From Proteiniclasticum aestuarii (lineage in GTDB: Bacteria; Bacillota; Clostridia; Clostridiales; Clostridiaceae), in the NCBI RefSeq assembly GCF_017368455.1, contig NZ_JAFNJU010000007.1, positions 1-64,000 of the forward strand: a stretch of 64,000 nucleotides of DNA, given 5' to 3'. Each line of letters opens with the position of its first letter. Positions within the stretch are counted from its first letter, which is position 1. The translations under genes were made by a program, and so were the position numbers. Positions 17,958-26,344 of the stretch are shown here, in pieces. The notes below the pieces were generated by a model, which searched no databases, was not told the origin of the DNA, and worked only from the letters and a program-made list of their open reading frames with translations.

Positions 17958-18890
17958 TTGGGGAATAAAATAGTAGTTGCGCTCGGAGGAAATGCTCTGG
18001 GCAACACGGTGAAAGAACAGCTGGAACTGGCATCGGTGGCGGCCAAATCCATTGTGGATCTGATGGAAACAGGCCACGACATCATAGTGACCCACGGGAA
18101 TGGTCCTCAGGTCGGAATGATCAGTAAGGCCATGAACTATGCGTATGAGAAAAATATTATTGGGACGGAATTACCCATGGCAGAGAGTTCAGCGCTTAGT
18201 GTGGGCTATATCGGATTCCATCTGCAAAATGCCATTCAGAATGAACTCAGGAAAAGGGGCATGAATAAAGGGGTGGCCTCTGTGGTCACTCAAGTGTTGG
18301 TAGACAAAGAGGATGGTGGCTTCCGAAACCCCACAAAACCCATCGGTGCGTTTGTTGCCAAGGAAGAAGCGCAGATGTTGGAAAAAGAGACGGGATATAA
18401 GTTTGTTGAAGATTCAGGCAGAGGGTACAGACGTGTCATCGCCTCCCCGAAGCCCGTGGACATCATCGAACTCGAATCCATTCGAAATCTCAGTGATCAT
18501 AGTGTGGTAATCGCCTGCGGGGGCGGCGGTATACCTGTCATTGAGGAGAATGGTAAGCTCATAGGGGCAGAGGCTGTCATCGATAAGGATCTGACCTCAG
18601 CTTTGCTGGCTAGACTCATCGATGCAGATGTGTTCATTATCTTGACAGCAGTGGAACACGTAGCCATCAACTTCAACCAGCCGAACATGAAGAAGCTGGA
18701 GGTCATCACGCAGAAAGAGCTTAAAACTTACGTTGGGGAAGGTCATTTCGCTGCAGGGTCGATGCTTCCGAAGGTATTGGCTGCAATGGACTTTACCGGG
18801 AGCGGGAAGAACAAGAAAGCAATCATCACATCCCTTGAAAACTCGTCTAGAGCACTCAGGGAAAACGCTGGTACCATAATCATCAGTTGA
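17958..18890 (+). CDS. Carbamate kinase (ArcC/AllK type)
   Basis: 310 residues, full length. Motifs 'KIVVALGGNALG' at the N-terminus, 'THGNGPQVG', 'QNELRKRGM', 'DSGRGYRRVIASPKP', 'ACGGGGIPV' and 'IDKDLTSALLA' identify carbamate kinase, which makes ATP, CO2 and ammonia from carbamoyl phosphate and ADP. TTG start at 17958 behind AGGAGAG (7-nt spacing). As last gene of the fdrA operon it completes an energy-yielding path equivalent to E. coli AllFGHK. No arginine deiminase genes are nearby, so the arginine pathway is unlikely here. Confidence 0.9.
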   Translation: MGNKIVVALGGNALGNTVKEQLELASVAAKSIVDLMETGHDIIVTHGNGPQVGMISKAMNYAYEKNIIGTELPMAESSALSVGYIGFHLQNAIQNELRKRGMNKGVASVVTQVLVDKEDGGFRNPTKPIGAFVAKEEAQMLEKETGYKFVEDSGRGYRRVIASPKPVDIIELESIRNLSDHSVVIACGGGGIPVIEENGKLIGAEAVIDKDLTSALLARLIDADVFIILTAVEHVAINFNQPNMKKLEVITQKELKTYVGEGHFAAGSMLPKVLAAMDFTGSGKNKKAIITSLENSSRALRENAGTIIIS

Positions 18891-18900
18891 TCCACAATAG

Positions 18901-18945
18901 AACCATGAGTGCTGTCAGTTCCTGACGAATACTCATGGTTTTATT
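18901..18945 (+). terminator. Terminator of the fdrA-carbamate kinase operon
   Basis: AACCATGAGT (18901-18910) pairs with ACTCATGGTT (18931-18940); a small inner hairpin (TGTCAG/CTGACG) fills the loop; TTTATT follows. The rest of the 320-bp gap to lepB holds only the promoter below. Confidence 0.75.
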
Positions 18946-19104
18946 GCGGAATGACCTATACAAGGTTATTTTGCGATTTAGACCGAAAATAGGAAGATGA
19001 CAAGGAAATATCCCCTCATATGAGATGAATCGATGCAGAGAGATTACTGTGGAACAGGACGGGGGGTGCATCAGAGAGAGGGCTCATGAAAGATGATGTG
19101 GTCC

Positions 19105-19133
19105 TTACATTCTAGCTGTTAATCAAGTATAAT
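19105..19133 (+). promoter_or_regulatory. Promoter of the signal peptidase gene
   Basis: TTACAT (19105-19110), 17-nt spacer, TATAAT (19128-19133). A GACCAG/CTGGTC hairpin at 19177-19196 lies in the leader just before the AGGAGGT ribosome site and could modulate translation. Confidence 0.6.
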
Positions 19134-19210
19134 AGTAATATGTTGAGAAGCATAATATCTGTTGCTATTAGGCGAGGACCAGGATTCAAGCTGGTCTGAC
19201 AGGAGGTAAA

Positions 19211-19777
19211 ATGAACACTGAATCAGATGAATCCCATGGGAAATTCAGAAGTATCGTCGCCGAGTGGATGAAATCCATGATCGTCGCTCTATTGACAGCT
19301 CTGTTTGTCACAACATTTCTTTTCAGCACTGCAGTGGTGAAAGGGAGCTCCATGTATCCGACGCTTGAGGAAAATGATCGTCTGATTGTGAAGAAATATG
19401 AAACGCTGTTGAAAACTGAAGAGTACAGAAGAGGGGATATCATTGTGTTTGAGTCTCCGCTTGAATATGAGGAGAAGTATTTCATCAAAAGAGTCATAGG
19501 TCTCCCTGGAGATCGGATTACCATCTCAGATGGTAAGGTCCATGTAAATGATGAGATCATCGAAGAAACCTATACTGATCAGAATGCATTTACGGAAACT
19601 CTGTTTTTCGGGGACGATTATATCGTTTCAGAAAATGAGATATTTGTCATGGGAGACAACAGACTTTCCGGAAAAAGCCATGACAGCAGAAGTTTCGGGA
19701 GCATCTCCATAGATAAGATTGAAGGGAAGGTCCTGTTGAGAGTACTTCCTCTTGATAGAATCGATAGTGATCTATGA
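19211..19777 (+). CDS. lepB: Type I signal peptidase
   Basis: 188 residues, Gram-positive type with one N-terminal membrane helix (about 22-43). Catalytic Ser47 lies in 'KGSSMYPTL' (box B) and the general-base Lys93 in 'KRVIGLPGD' (box D); box E 'MGDNRLSGKSHDSRSFG' follows. It cleaves signal peptides of exported proteins on the outer face of the membrane. AGGAGGT stands 4 nt before the ATG. Monocistronic with its own promoter and terminator. Confidence 0.95.
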   Translation: MNTESDESHGKFRSIVAEWMKSMIVALLTALFVTTFLFSTAVVKGSSMYPTLEENDRLIVKKYETLLKTEEYRRGDIIVFESPLEYEEKYFIKRVIGLPGDRITISDGKVHVNDEIIEETYTDQNAFTETLFFGDDYIVSENEIFVMGDNRLSGKSHDSRSFGSISIDKIEGKVLLRVLPLDRIDSDL

Positions 19778-19857
19778 GTGCGTGATCCTTATAAGCATAT
19801 GAGCTTATTTCAGATCTTACGGGTATGATCCAGCAGAAATGGAGTGTTCCGGAATAA

Positions 19858-19900
19858 CAAGAAGGCAGCTTCACATATAGGAAACTGCCTTCTTGTGCTT
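19858..19900 (+). terminator. Terminator downstream of lepB
   Basis: CAAGAAGGCAG (19858-19868) pairs perfectly with CTGCCTTCTTG (19885-19895), followed by a short T-rich stretch. Confidence 0.6.
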
Positions 19901-19904
19901 TAGC

Positions 19905-19940
19905 ACATAAAAATAAAGCAGCTGCTTATGCAACTGCTTT
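19905..19940 (-). terminator. Terminator of zinc-ribbon gene A
   Basis: On the minus strand AAAGCAGTTGC/GCAGCTGCTTT (19940-19930 with 19925-19915, 4-nt loop) is followed by TTTATTTTTA. Nearly the same hairpin ends zinc-ribbon gene B. Confidence 0.8.
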
Positions 19941-19951
19941 GTCTTTTAAGA

Positions 19952-20107
19952 TTATCTGTTAAATCTTTCTGCTTTTCTTGCTCTTCTGCAATCTGGGCAT
20001 CTAACAGGATCGTTTTCGAATCCCTTTTCCTTGTAGAATTCCTGCTCACCTACTGTGAATACGAATTCGTTGTTGCAGTCTCTGCATGTGATCTTCTTGT
20101 CTTCCAT
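19952..20107 (-). CDS. 51-residue zinc-ribbon protein, copy A
   Basis: Starts MEDKKITCRDC and carries two CxxC pairs: CRDC (residues 8-11) and CPDC (37-40) around 'FVFTVGEQEFYKEKGFEN', then a basic tail RRARKAERFNR. This is the small probable zinc-ribbon family of Clostridia (zf-trcl type). A perfect AAGGAGG lies before the ATG. It may bind nucleic acid or protein through its zinc site; no function is established. A paralogue differing at about eight positions lies next to it, each with its own promoter and terminator. Confidence 0.85.
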   Translation of the reverse strand: MEDKKITCRDCNNEFVFTVGEQEFYKEKGFENDPVRCPDCRRARKAERFNR

Positions 20108-20248
20108 TGATTTTTTCCTCCTTAGAAACAGACATACATAATTCTCTGACGCTAAGGCGAAATTGAAATCTTTGTAATGTGCTGTATAATTTTTTTTGTT
20201 CCGTTTACCGGACTATGTCAGTATAACATACTCTCAGGGATAACGCAA
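20108..20248 (-). promoter_or_regulatory. Promoter and long 5' leader of zinc-ribbon gene A
   Basis: Minus strand: -35 TTGCGT (20248-20243), 17-nt spacer, extended -10 TGTTATACT with TATACT at 20225-20220. The leader is about 105 nt. It contains CCTTAG (20157-20152), complementary to the CTAAGG (20125-20120) that forms part of the ribosome site; the same pair is kept in copy B. Confidence 0.6.
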
Positions 20249-20273
20249 ATGCGATTCCCTTGATAAAATAAAA

Positions 20274-20295
20274 AGCAGCTGCCTAAGCAACTGCT
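20274..20295 (-). terminator. Terminator of zinc-ribbon gene B
   Basis: AGCAGTTGC/GCAGCTGCT stem (20295-20287 with 20282-20274), 4-nt loop, then TTTTATTTTAT on the minus strand. Confidence 0.8.
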
Positions 20296-20306
20296 GATTT
20301 ACCAGA

Positions 20307-20465
20307 TTATCTTCTGTTGAACTTTTCGTTCTTTCTTGCTCTTCTGCAATCAGGACATCTTACTGGTTCGTTTTCGAATCCCTTTTCCTTGTAGAATTCC
20401 TGCTCACCTACTGTGAATATGAATTCGTTGTTGCAGTCTCTGCAAATGATCTTCTTGTCTTCCAT
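20307..20465 (-). CDS. 52-residue zinc-ribbon protein, copy B
   Basis: MEDKKIICRDC with CxxC pairs at residues 8-11 and 37-40 and tail RRARKNEKFNRR; nearly identical to copy A (changes T7I, V16I, D33E and in the tail). Same SD region CTAAGGAGGAAAAAATCA before the ATG. Tandem duplication with separate regulation signals, so expression may differ between the copies. Confidence 0.85.
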   Translation of the reverse strand: MEDKKIICRDCNNEFIFTVGEQEFYKEKGFENEPVRCPDCRRARKNEKFNRR

Positions 20466-20584
20466 TGATTTTTTCCTCCTTAGAACAGCTATCCTTGAAA
20501 TTTCCTGCCCCCTAAGGTGAAAGTAAATCTTCTCGTTTAGTACTGTTATTTATGTCCCTTTGTTAGGACTAGTTCAGTATAACA
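20466..20584 (-). promoter_or_regulatory. Promoter and long 5' leader of zinc-ribbon gene B
   Basis: Extended -10 TGTTATACT on the minus strand (20584-20576), no clear -35. A leader of about 105 nt holds CCTTAG (20517-20512) complementary to the SD portion CTAAGG (20483-20478), as in copy A, although the surrounding leader sequence has diverged. The remaining stretch up to 20893 holds no gene that I can see. Confidence 0.55.
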
Positions 20585-20893
20585 GATTGATTCGGAAATA
20601 GATATAAGGATGGAGAGATATGCAACTATGGCTTTTTATTGGGATAAATGATGCCATTTCAATTGATAAAGTCATGTTAATTTACGAAGTAGGATGATAT
20701 TTCATGAATTTTCTATGCAGAGAACTGAAAATGTATTATGATTTGAGTGGATCGAAAAATAGAAGTGATCCAAATAATAGGCAAAGGAGTGGTACTTTAT
20801 GATAAAGGATATTGCAGCAGGAGAAAGAAAGCCAGCGGGAGGATCTGCCTATTAAAAAAGCAGCCTCCAAGTAAACACATGGAGGAAAAAGTA

Positions 20894-21964
20894 TTGAATA
20901 CAAGAATGGAAAATTTAGGATTTACGGAAAGGATCCTCATGGAAGCGACGCTTCATGAGGGCCTATATCTTGGAAGAGTCATCTCACAGTCCAAAGATCT
21001 CTACAGGGTTGCAATGACAGATGGAGAACTCTATGCAGAGGTTTCGGGAAAGATGCGCCATCAGGCGGCATCGGTACTGGAATTTCCTGTGGTGGGGGAC
21101 TATGTCATGGTGGACAGGGAAAGTGACGAGAAGGGCAATGGCATCATCCATGAGATTCTGCATCGAAAGAGCCTCTTCGTCAGAAAAGCTGCAGGGAAGA
21201 CGCAGAAGCCTCAGGCGGTAGGTGCGAACATCGACACGGTATTTCTCTGCATGGCACTGAACAATGACTATAACCTGAGAAGACTGGAAAGATATTTCGC
21301 GGTGGCCCTGGACAGCGGCGCAGCGCCGGTCATTGTCCTGACGAAATCGGATCTCTGCGGGAATCTGGAAGAAAAGAAGATGGAAGTGGAAAAAACCGTA
21401 CTGGGATATGATGTACTGGTGACCTCCGCTTATGTGGAAAACGGTCACGAGATTCTGAAGCCCTATCTTTCTGCCGGAAAGACCGTGGCTTTTATCGGCT
21501 CTTCAGGGGTGGGGAAATCCACTCTCATCAACAGACTGCTGGGAGAAGAAGCCATGGAGACCCAGGGGCTTCGCAATGATGACAAGGGAAGACACACCAC
21601 AACGTCAAGGGAACTCTTTCTTCTGCCGGAAGGCGGTGCTGTTATTGATACACCGGGCATGAGAGAGCTGGGCATTGATCATGCGAACATCGAAGAGTCC
21701 TTTGAGGACATCTCGGATCTGGCCCTGCAGTGCAGATTCCATGACTGCCGTCATGAGAAAGAGCCTGGATGTGCCATCAAAGAAGCACTGGAAGAGGGAA
21801 GACTCGACAGGGCACGCTATGAGAACTATCTGAAGCTCAAGGCGGAGAATAAATATGAAGGGTTAAGTTCCAGACAGATCGAAGACCGGAAAATCAAGGA
21901 AATGTTCGGCGGAAAGAAGGAAATGAAGAAACTCCGAAAAGAGTTCAAGTCCAAGAACAGATGA
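20894..21964 (+). CDS. rsgA: Ribosome small subunit-dependent GTPase A
   Basis: About 356 residues. An N-terminal OB domain is followed by a circularly permuted GTPase: 'VLTKSDL' (G4) comes before 'GSSGVGKSTLINRLLG' (G1), then 'GRHTTTSRELFLLP' (G2) and 'DTPGMRELG' (G3). The C-terminal zinc motif is Cys..'CRFHDCRHEKEPGC'. It assists late 30S assembly. Start assigned to TTG at 20894, which has GGAGGA 7 nt upstream; a longer in-frame extension to 20747 lacks similarity and an RBS, and ATG 20906 is a fallback. Confidence 0.9.
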   Translation: MNTRMENLGFTERILMEATLHEGLYLGRVISQSKDLYRVAMTDGELYAEVSGKMRHQAASVLEFPVVGDYVMVDRESDEKGNGIIHEILHRKSLFVRKAAGKTQKPQAVGANIDTVFLCMALNNDYNLRRLERYFAVALDSGAAPVIVLTKSDLCGNLEEKKMEVEKTVLGYDVLVTSAYVENGHEILKPYLSAGKTVAFIGSSGVGKSTLINRLLGEEAMETQGLRNDDKGRHTTTSRELFLLPEGGAVIDTPGMRELGIDHANIEESFEDISDLALQCRFHDCRHEKEPGCAIKEALEEGRLDRARYENYLKLKAENKYEGLSSRQIEDRKIKEMFGGKKEMKKLRKEFKSKNR

Positions 21965-22010
21965 GAAGCCTTGAGGTCTCTGAATCGGAAAATCTCAACT
22001 GAATAAGGAT

Positions 22011-22042
22011 GAGAAGGTGTATGAAGAATCATATGCCTTTTC
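22011..22042 (+). terminator. Terminator of rsgA
   Basis: A 14-bp stem (22011-22024 with 22029-22042, including three G-U pairs), 4-nt AGAA loop, then TTCTTT. Confidence 0.6.
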
Positions 22043-22175
22043 TTCTTTCGCAGGTATTCTTTCTCCTTTCGCGCAGCAAAGGGAAGCTGCGGGAAAGGTA
22101 TGATATAATCAGTATGATATTTGAAGCGCATTTTGATTGAAAAGACCATGCAGGAAATGGCAAGAAGGAGAGAAG

Positions 22176-24329
22176 ATGAGCAAAGTTTTAGTGCTGGCTG
22201 AGAAACCCTCAGTAGGAAAAGATATAGGAAAAGCCCTGGGCATCCATGGCGGGAAAGACGGATTCATGGAAGGGAAGGATTATGTCATCACCTGGGCCAT
22301 GGGCCATCTGGTGACCCTGGCTGCACCCGAGGAATACAGACCGGAGTACAAGGAGTGGAAGATGGAGCTACTGCCCATGCTTCCGGAGAAGATGAAGCTT
22401 TCGGTCATCGGAAGAAGTGCGAAGCAGTATAATACGGTGAAGCATCTCATGAACAGAAGCGACATCAAAGAGATCGTCATCGCCACGGATGCAGGACGAG
22501 AAGGAGAACTGGTGGCCAGATGGATCATCTACAAGGCAGGAGTCAGAAAGCCCATGAAGAGGCTCTGGATCTCTTCTGTCACAGAAAAGGCCATCAAGGA
22601 TGGCTTCCGGAACCTGAAGGATGCGAGAAACTACGAGAATCTCTATAAGTCCGCAGAAGCCAGAAGCAAGGCGGACTGGATCGTAGGTATCAATGCCACC
22701 CGTGCTCTGACAGTGAAGCATAATGCGCAGCTTTCACTGGGACGTGTGCAGACACCGACCCTTGGTATTGTAAAAACCAGGGAAGAGGAAATCAGAGGCT
22801 TCAAGCCTGTCTCCTATCACACCATAAAGGTGAAGGCAGGTGGCGTATACTTCCACCATGAAGGTGGAAGAATCTTTAGAGAAGAGGAAGCCAGAAAGAA
22901 GCATAAGTCACTGGAGGGAAAGAAGCTTCTCGTCACCGATGTGAAGACCACGGAGAAGAGAAAGGATGCACCCCTTCTGTACGACCTTACAGAGCTTCAG
23001 AGAGACGCCAGTAATCTATACGGGCTGAGTCCCAAAGAGACCTTAAACACCATGCAGGCCCTCTATGAAAGGCATAAGGTGCTGACCTATCCGAGAACGG
23101 ATTCCAGATATCTGACGAAAGACATGACGGCAACTTTAGCAGACCGCGTAAAGGCATCGGCCAAGGGGGACCTGACCAACATCGGCAGAGAGATCCTGAG
23201 AAAAGGAATCAAAGAGAAGAAGAGCTTCGTCAATGATCAGAAAGTGTCCGACCATCATGCCATCATTCCGACGGAAGAATCCGTGGTTTTAAGTACCCTG
23301 ACGGATAAGGAAAGGAAGATCTATCTTCTGGTTGTGAAGAGATTCCTCAGTGTGCTCATGGACCCTTATGTCTATAAGGAAATGGTTGTAACGGGGATCA
23401 TAGGAGAGGAAATCTTCAGGAATAAATCCAAGGTCACCGTCAGTCAGGGCTACAGATCTCTCTTGAAGGAACAGGATGAGGAAGAAATCGAAGAAAGAGA
23501 AACCCTCTTCAAAAAAGGAGACCAGCTGTCCCTGGAAAAGGTCTATCTGGAAGAAGGCAAAACCAAGCCGCCAGCCTACTTCACCGATGCGACCCTACTC
23601 TCCGCCATGGAGAATCCCGTGAAGTACATGGAATCAGACGACAAGAAGCTGGAAGCGATACTGAAGGAAACCAGTGGTCTGGGTACGGTGGCGACAAGAG
23701 CGGACATCATAGAAAAGCTCTTTTCCTCCTTTGTGCTGGAAAAAAGAGGGAAGGAAATCCATATCACGGAAAAAGGAAGACAGCTTCTGGATCTTGCGCC
23801 GGAAGAGCTGACTTCTCCTGAAATGACAGCCCGATGGGAATCCAAACTGGAGAGGATCAAAAACGGACAGCTGAAAGAGGAAACCTTCATCAAAGAAATG
23901 GAGGAGTACACAAAGAAGATCATCACGGAGATCAAGACCTCCAAGAAGACCTTCCGTCATGACAATATGACCGGGCAGAAGTGCCCGACCTGCGGAAAGA
24001 ATCTGCTGGAAGTGAAGGGGAAAAAGTCCACCATGCTGGTCTGTCAGGACAGAGAGTGCGGCTTCAGAAAAACCTTAAGCAGCCAGTCCAATGCAAGGTG
24101 TCCTGAATGCAAGAAGAAGATGGAGCTTGTGGGTGAGGGAGAAGGAAAGTACTTCAAATGCAAGTGCGGCTACAGAGAAAAGCTCACAGCCTTCCAGGCG
24201 AGAAGAGAAAAGGAAGGCACAGCCATGAGAAAGGGTGAAGTGAAGCAGTATCTGAGTAAGATCAACAAGGAAAATGATGAACCGCTGAACTCCGCCTTAA
24301 GTGATGCGCTGAAGGATCTGTTCAAATAG
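22176..24329 (+). CDS. topB: DNA topoisomerase III
   Basis: 717 residues. Toprim domain 'VLAEKPSVGKDIGKALG' at the start and 'IATDAGREGELVARW'; type IA core with active-site Tyr in 'VLTYPRTDSRYL' (about 310-320); 'GLGTVATRADIIEKLF' and C-terminal zinc ribbons 'CPTCGKNLLEV', 'CPECKKKMELV'. It relaxes or decatenates single-stranded junctions. ATG 22176 follows AAGGAG at correct spacing and fits the family start; the upstream in-frame ATG (22137) is rejected. Seems monocistronic. Confidence 0.95.
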   Translation: MSKVLVLAEKPSVGKDIGKALGIHGGKDGFMEGKDYVITWAMGHLVTLAAPEEYRPEYKEWKMELLPMLPEKMKLSVIGRSAKQYNTVKHLMNRSDIKEIVIATDAGREGELVARWIIYKAGVRKPMKRLWISSVTEKAIKDGFRNLKDARNYENLYKSAEARSKADWIVGINATRALTVKHNAQLSLGRVQTPTLGIVKTREEEIRGFKPVSYHTIKVKAGGVYFHHEGGRIFREEEARKKHKSLEGKKLLVTDVKTTEKRKDAPLLYDLTELQRDASNLYGLSPKETLNTMQALYERHKVLTYPRTDSRYLTKDMTATLADRVKASAKGDLTNIGREILRKGIKEKKSFVNDQKVSDHHAIIPTEESVVLSTLTDKERKIYLLVVKRFLSVLMDPYVYKEMVVTGIIGEEIFRNKSKVTVSQGYRSLLKEQDEEEIEERETLFKKGDQLSLEKVYLEEGKTKPPAYFTDATLLSAMENPVKYMESDDKKLEAILKETSGLGTVATRADIIEKLFSSFVLEKRGKEIHITEKGRQLLDLAPEELTSPEMTARWESKLERIKNGQLKEETFIKEMEEYTKKIITEIKTSKKTFRHDNMTGQKCPTCGKNLLEVKGKKSTMLVCQDRECGFRKTLSSQSNARCPECKKKMELVGEGEGKYFKCKCGYREKLTAFQARREKEGTAMRKGEVKQYLSKINKENDEPLNSALSDALKDLFK

Positions 24330-24444
24330 GCACAGAGGTAAAGTAAATAGCTGCAGATGTATTGCGAACATAGTGCATATAATATAATATGAGTATGTAA
24401 ATAATACATGATGAATAGATGAAGGGTGCTATAGGAGGATGAAA

Positions 24445-24882
24445 TTGAAGAAGAACAGAAAACTGATGATGGGTATGTTGATGGTGATTCTAGTGACTTC
24501 TGTTGGCATTTCCATCTTTCAGAGCTACAAGGTAAGCGTATATGAAAGAGAACTGACGGATGTTGTAAGAAAACATCTGCAGAGCTTTGCAGCCAATGCG
24601 GGACAGGTGGAAGGTAAGAGAATCTATGCGGAGCAGTATGCGAACATCACCGCTGCCCAGGAAGCCTATATCGTACTGAGTGAAAAGAGCGCTTATGACG
24701 AAAGAGAGTGGGAAGAAAGTCTTCCGGGTCTTTTTCTGAAGCTGAAGCAGGTCATGGTCAATGATGAGGAAAAATTCAGGGAAGCGTTTTCTGACACGGG
24801 TGGAAGAAGGCTGATGTTTGATATTTCAGATGACTTTGAGGATCATGAATCCATCAGAAAAGTGTATGAACTTCTGAACTGA
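24445..24882 (+). CDS. Small membrane-anchored protein of unknown function
   Basis: About 145 residues: a basic start, one membrane helix (about 8-26), then an extracytoplasmic helical domain (charged, 'VRKHLQSFAANAGQVEGKRI'). AGGAGG at 24433-24438 abuts an ATG at 24439 (no spacing) but is 6 nt from the in-frame TTG at 24445, so TTG is preferred. I do not recognise the family. A strong terminator follows. Confidence 0.65.
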   Translation: MKKNRKLMMGMLMVILVTSVGISIFQSYKVSVYERELTDVVRKHLQSFAANAGQVEGKRIYAEQYANITAAQEAYIVLSEKSAYDEREWEESLPGLFLKLKQVMVNDEEKFREAFSDTGGRRLMFDISDDFEDHESIRKVYELLN

Positions 24883-24916
24883 TGCATCGGAACAGAAATG
24901 AAATAGGAAGACAATC

Positions 24917-24950
24917 AAAAGGGAGCTTATCAGATGATAGGCTCCCTTTT
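24917..24950. terminator. Bidirectional terminator
   Basis: AAAAGGGAGC (24917-24926) pairs with GCTCCCTTTT (24941-24950), and the loop itself contains TATCA/TGATA. It lies between convergent genes. Confidence 0.85.
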
Positions 24951-24979
24951 TGGTATAAGCAGATGATGAAACTGATGTG

Positions 24980-26161
24980 CTAGAGCGACCTGCTTCTTTC
25001 GAGATAACTTACGGCATACTCGGCATAAAGCAGCGCACCGTTAATAAGCGCATCCTCATCGATGTCGAAGTGGTCATTGTGATGGGCAAGATCCGTCTTC
25101 TTCTCTTTGTTTCCGGACCCGATGAAGGCGAAGCAGCCAGGCTTCTTTTCCAGGTAGAAGGCAAAGTCTTCTCCACCAGTGGTCTTTTCCATAAGGACGA
25201 CATTTTCTTTCCCCATGATCTTTTCTGCAGCTTCCCGGGCGATCTCTGAGGAGGTTTCCTCATTATGCACCGGAGGCAGATTATGAATGTAGGTCAGCTC
25301 TGCTTCTGCGCTGTAGAGAGAGGCCGTGTGCTCCATGACTCTTCTTACAGAGCCTTCAATGGTGTCTCCGATCTCTTTTCTGAAATACCTGACCGTGCCT
25401 TCCAGCTCTGCCTCACCGGAAATGACGTTGAAGGCTGTGCCACTGTGAATGGAACCCACAGAGACCACAAGGGGGTCCAGAGGGCTGTATTCCCGGCTCA
25501 CAATGGTCTGGAAGTTCATGACCATGGCAGAAGCCACCACCACGGCATCCACCGTCTGATGGGGCATGGAGCCATGTCCTGATAGCCCTTTGATGCTGAT
25601 ACTGAACCGGTCCGTGGCAGCCATTCGCTCTCCTGCTTCCACGGAGACCTTTCCTGTGGGCAGGCCAGACCAGATATGGGCTCCGAAAACGTTGTCGGTT
25701 TGTTCGTACCAGTCGCCTGTCTCAATGAGAATCTTTGCACCCAGTCCGATCTCTTCGGCAGGCTGAAAAAGAAGATGGACGGTGCCATGAATCTCATCTT
25801 TTGAATCCATAAGCATCTTTGCAGCCGTAAGTAGAATGGACATATGGGCGTCATGGCCGCAGGCATGCATTCTTCCTTCTGACTGGGACCTGTAGGGGAC
25901 ATCATTTTTCTGAGTGATCTTCAGGGCATCCATATCGCTTCGAAGGGCGACGGTTTTTCCCGGATGTTTTCCTTCTATGGTGGCGATGAGCCCCGTGGGA
26001 TTTGCCTTGATGTAAGGTATCCCCAGCTTATCCAGTTCTTGGGCGATGAAGGCTGTAGTCTCCACCTCTTCCATACTCAGTTCCGGATGCTGATGAAGAT
26101 ATCTTCGTAGGGATACGATCTCGTCTTTGTAGCGTTCTTTCAGGACTTTTCTATTCAGCAT
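24980..26161 (-). CDS. M20D family amidohydrolase (N-acyl amino acid/hippurate hydrolase type)
   Basis: 393 residues, standard length. 'LHQHPELSMEE' near the N-terminus, 'ALRSDMDALKI', the metal motif 'HACGHDAHMSILL', 'FQPAEEIGLGAK' and late 'GGEDFAFYLEKKPG' plus 'AHHNDHFDIDEDAL' identify the M20D hippurate hydrolase/IAA-amino acid hydrolase family. It likely removes an acyl group from N-acylated amino acids in the cytoplasm. RBS TTGGAGG before the ATG. Monocistronic. Unlike the M20 gene at 4118 it has the CGHD Cys ligand. Confidence 0.9.
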   Translation of the reverse strand: MLNRKVLKERYKDEIVSLRRYLHQHPELSMEEVETTAFIAQELDKLGIPYIKANPTGLIATIEGKHPGKTVALRSDMDALKITQKNDVPYRSQSEGRMHACGHDAHMSILLTAAKMLMDSKDEIHGTVHLLFQPAEEIGLGAKILIETGDWYEQTDNVFGAHIWSGLPTGKVSVEAGERMAATDRFSISIKGLSGHGSMPHQTVDAVVVASAMVMNFQTIVSREYSPLDPLVVSVGSIHSGTAFNVISGEAELEGTVRYFRKEIGDTIEGSVRRVMEHTASLYSAEAELTYIHNLPPVHNEETSSEIAREAAEKIMGKENVVLMEKTTGGEDFAFYLEKKPGCFAFIGSGNKEKKTDLAHHNDHFDIDEDALINGALLYAEYAVSYLERSRSL

Positions 26162-26282
26162 GTTGTGCCTCCAATATACTCTATTTTCAGACTATTCTAA
26201 AGGAAGCTGGATAGCCTGTCAATGAACTTCTAAACAGATTGTGAAGAGAAGTATACAAAACATGAACATTAGGGAGAATGCC

Positions 26283-26311
26283 TTGAAACTTATACCCCCT
26301 AGTGGTATATT
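26283..26311 (+). promoter_or_regulatory. Promoter of the DUF302 gene with CsoR/CstR-like operator
   Basis: TTGAAA (26283-26288), 17-nt spacer, TATATT (26306-26311). The palindrome TATACC-CCCTAGT-GGTATA (26291-26309) occupies the spacer and resembles operators of the CsoR family (copper or persulfide sensing CstR). No csoR/cstR gene is in the window. Confidence 0.6.
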
Positions 26312-26344
26312 CGGTGTAAGAATATAAACTTTGGAGGAAATGAA

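Noticed and set aside
17958..18890. Arginine deiminase pathway carbamate kinase
   Set aside because: No arcA, arcB or arcD genes are nearby; the gene ends an fdrA/DUF1116 operon instead.
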